In this document: piece by piece, positions 5,413-6,525 of the stretch
Position numbering within the stretch: position 1 is the stretch's first letter
How the letters are laid out: each line of letters begins with the position of its first letter
From: Frankiales bacterium
GTDB lineage: Bacteria; Actinomycetota; Actinomycetes; Mycobacteriales; Jatrophihabitantaceae
DNA length: 6,525 nucleotides
Direction: 5' to 3'
Assembly: GCA_025963265.1 (NCBI GenBank)
Contig: JAOPUY010000173.1
Location: 1 to 6,525 of the forward strand
Program-made: the position numbers and the translations under genes
The notes under the pieces: model-generated
Told to the model about the DNA's origin: nothing
The model's input: the letters and a program-made list of their open reading frames with translations, nothing else
Databases searched by the model: none

Positions 5413-5445
5413 AAAAAAAGACGGCAGCGGTTGTGTTCACCCTGC
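5413..5445 (-). terminator. Possible - strand terminator with T7 tract
   Basis: On the - strand GCAGGGT and ACCGCTGC (complement of 5445-5424) pair into a seven-bp stem with one bulged G and a seven-base loop. After CGTC comes TTTTTTT (complement of 5419-5413). The stem is weak by high-GC standards but the T-run is long for this genome. It could stop antisense transcription from uvrD1 or be part of the chorismate mutase leader. Confidence 0.35.
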
Positions 5446-5539
5446 GATGGTGTCACGGCGCGCGGTGATTCGGCAAGCCGATCGGCCCAGCCCGCAACGG
5501 CTCGGGAAGTGACAGACCTCAGAAGTAGGGTGGAGGACG

Positions 5540-6525
5540 ATGAATTCTCCGTCCTCTCCCCAGCCGGCCGCCGCTTCGGTGCTCGGCCTCTTCGACGAGC
5601 CCACCGGCGGTGCGCCGGCGGGCGAGGAGCTGTTGACCGGCCTCAACCCGCAGCAGCGTGCGGCGGTCACCCACGCTGGCGGCCCGCTGCTGATCGTCGC
5701 CGGCGCGGGCTCCGGCAAGACCCGGGTGCTGACCCAGCGGGTGGGCTACCTGCTGGCCACCGGTCGCGCTAAGCCGAGTGAGATCCTGGCCATCACCTTC
5801 ACCAACAAGGCGGCCGGCGAGATGCGCGAGCGGGTGCGCAGCCTGATCGGGCCGCGGGCCAACGCGATGTGGGTCTCGACGTTCCACTCGATGTGCGTGC
5901 GGATCCTGCGGGCCCAGGCCCGCGAGCTCGGTCTGAAGTCGTCCTTCACGATCTATGACGCCGACGACGCCCGGCGTTTGGTCAGCATGGTGATCCGTGA
6001 GCTCAACCTCGACCCCAAGCGGTACCTGCCGCGCGGCATCGCCGTGCAGATCTCCAACCTCAAGAACGAGCTGATCACGCCGGCCGTGTTCGCTGAGCAG
6101 GCCAGCAACGCCCACGAGAAGATCGTGGCCGAGGTCTATGAGCGTTACCAGCGGCGACTGGCTGAGTCCCAGGCCCTCGATTTCGACGACCTGATCATGA
6201 CCACGGTTCGGCTGCTGCAGGAGCACCCGCAGGTCGCCGAGCACTACCGGCGCCGCTTCCGCCAGGTGATGGTGGATGAGTACCAAGACACCAACCACGC
6301 TCAGTACGTGTTGGTCGCCGAGCTGTGCCGAGCAATGCCCGAGCTCGGCAACCCCGCGGCCGAGCTCTGCGTGGTCGGCGACGCTGATCAGTCCATCTAC
6401 GCCTTCCGGGGCGCGACGATCCGCAACATCGACGAGTTCGAGCGGGACTACCCGAGCGCCACCACCATCCTGCTCGAGCAGAACTACCGCTCGACTCAGA
6501 CGATCCTGGGCGCGGCCAACGCGGT
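5540..6525 (+). CDS. pcrA: ATP-dependent DNA helicase UvrD1/PcrA, N-terminal part (3' end outside window)
   Basis: The first 328 residues of a superfamily 1A 3'-5' helicase, which unwinds DNA in nucleotide-excision repair and replication-fork maintenance. After a variable N-terminus come the Q motif GLNPQQRAAV (34-43), Walker A AGAGSGKT (54-61), motif Ia TFTNKAAGEM (86-95), WVSTFHSMCVRILR (111-124), DFDDLI (214-219), the Walker B variant VDEYQDTN (245-252), motif III VVGDADQSIYAFRG (278-291) and motif IV LLEQNYRS (311-318). All catalytic residues expected in this part are intact. DEYQDTNHAQY is typical of actinobacterial UvrD1. The ATG at 5540 has GGAGG at 5532-5536, only three bases away, and no better start is visible. 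The rest (domains 2A/2B end, motifs V and VI, and any Ku-binding or Tudor tail) is outside the window. It is divergent from chorismate mutase. Confidence 0.97.
   Translation, partial: MNSPSSPQPAAASVLGLFDEPTGGAPAGEELLTGLNPQQRAAVTHAGGPLLIVAGAGSGKTRVLTQRVGYLLATGRAKPSEILAITFTNKAAGEMRERVRSLIGPRANAMWVSTFHSMCVRILRAQARELGLKSSFTIYDADDARRLVSMVIRELNLDPKRYLPRGIAVQISNLKNELITPAVFAEQASNAHEKIVAEVYERYQRRLAESQALDFDDLIMTTVRLLQEHPQVAEHYRRRFRQVMVDEYQDTNHAQYVLVAELCRAMPELGNPAAELCVVGDADQSIYAFRGATIRNIDEFERDYPSATTILLEQNYRSTQTILGAANA

Larger units (their letters stand above)
5252..5539. other. Structured divergent intergenic region between chorismate mutase and uvrD1
   Basis: This 288-base gap must hold the promoters for both divergent genes. 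I see no confident -35/-10 pair for either. It contains, in - strand reading order, a hairpin with a T7 tract, a 25-bp palindrome, a second hairpin with TTTT and a 9-bp tandem repeat, all described separately. A 35-codon frame on the - strand (5412 to 5305) crosses the second hairpin. It has no ribosome binding site and no run of aromatic codons, so I do not call it a leader peptide. Confidence 0.6.

Noticed and set aside
5519..6298. 259-codon - strand frame opposite uvrD1
   Set aside because: It is antisense to an intact series of helicase motifs; its His/Asp/Leu-rich product mirrors the + strand codons.
1..6525. tRNA, rRNA, CRISPR array, insertion sequence or phage/defence genes
   Set aside because: I found no cloverleaf, spaced repeats, transposase motifs or terminal inverted repeats anywhere in the window.

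Overview
The window is GC-rich chromosomal DNA of an actinobacterium (class Actinomycetia). The evidence is strong G/C use at third codon positions, several GTG starts, a SigE-family ECF sigma factor, a chorismate mutase closely resembling the short Mycobacterium tuberculosis enzyme, and an actinobacterial UvrD1/PcrA helicase. I cannot name a genus. There is no rRNA, tRNA, CRISPR array, insertion sequence or phage gene. The window reads as ordinary core and near-core chromosome, not a mobile island.

Left part (1-1705, + strand): the 3' end of a SigE-family ECF sigma factor gene is joined by an ATGA stop/start overlap to a single-pass membrane protein. That protein has a short cytoplasmic N-terminus, a Pro/Ser/Thr linker and an outward-facing BNR/YCF48-like beta-propeller with six Asp-box motifs. 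The pairing suggests the membrane protein senses or restrains the sigma factor.

Middle (1721-3398): a 40-residue zinc-independent (type B) bL36 gene on the - strand is divergent from rtcB, an RNA-splicing ligase, on the + strand. The 100-bp gap between them holds a 15-bp imperfect palindrome that matches the actinobacterial Zur operator as I recall it. It lies a short distance upstream of the bL36 ribosome binding site. A small unrecognised + strand gene follows rtcB.

Right-middle (3429-5251, all - strand): reading leftwards are chorismate mutase, a PF04199 cyclase/kynurenine formamidase-like hydrolase 16 bases behind it, and then a divergent signal peptidase II (LspA-like) protein with a long basic C-terminal extension.

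Right (5252-6525): a 288-base divergent region separates chorismate mutase from the 5' part of uvrD1/pcrA on the + strand, which runs off the window. M. tuberculosis has the same divergent pair (Rv0948c/Rv0949). The gap contains two hairpins followed by T-tracts on the - strand, a near-perfect 25-bp palindrome and a 9-bp tandem repeat. These could form a leader that controls chorismate mutase.

I see no convincing wholly new system. The best leads are the predicted Zur site shared by the bL36/rtcB divergent region, the structured leader of chorismate mutase, the altered metal-ligand motif of the cyclase, and the sigma factor/propeller pair.
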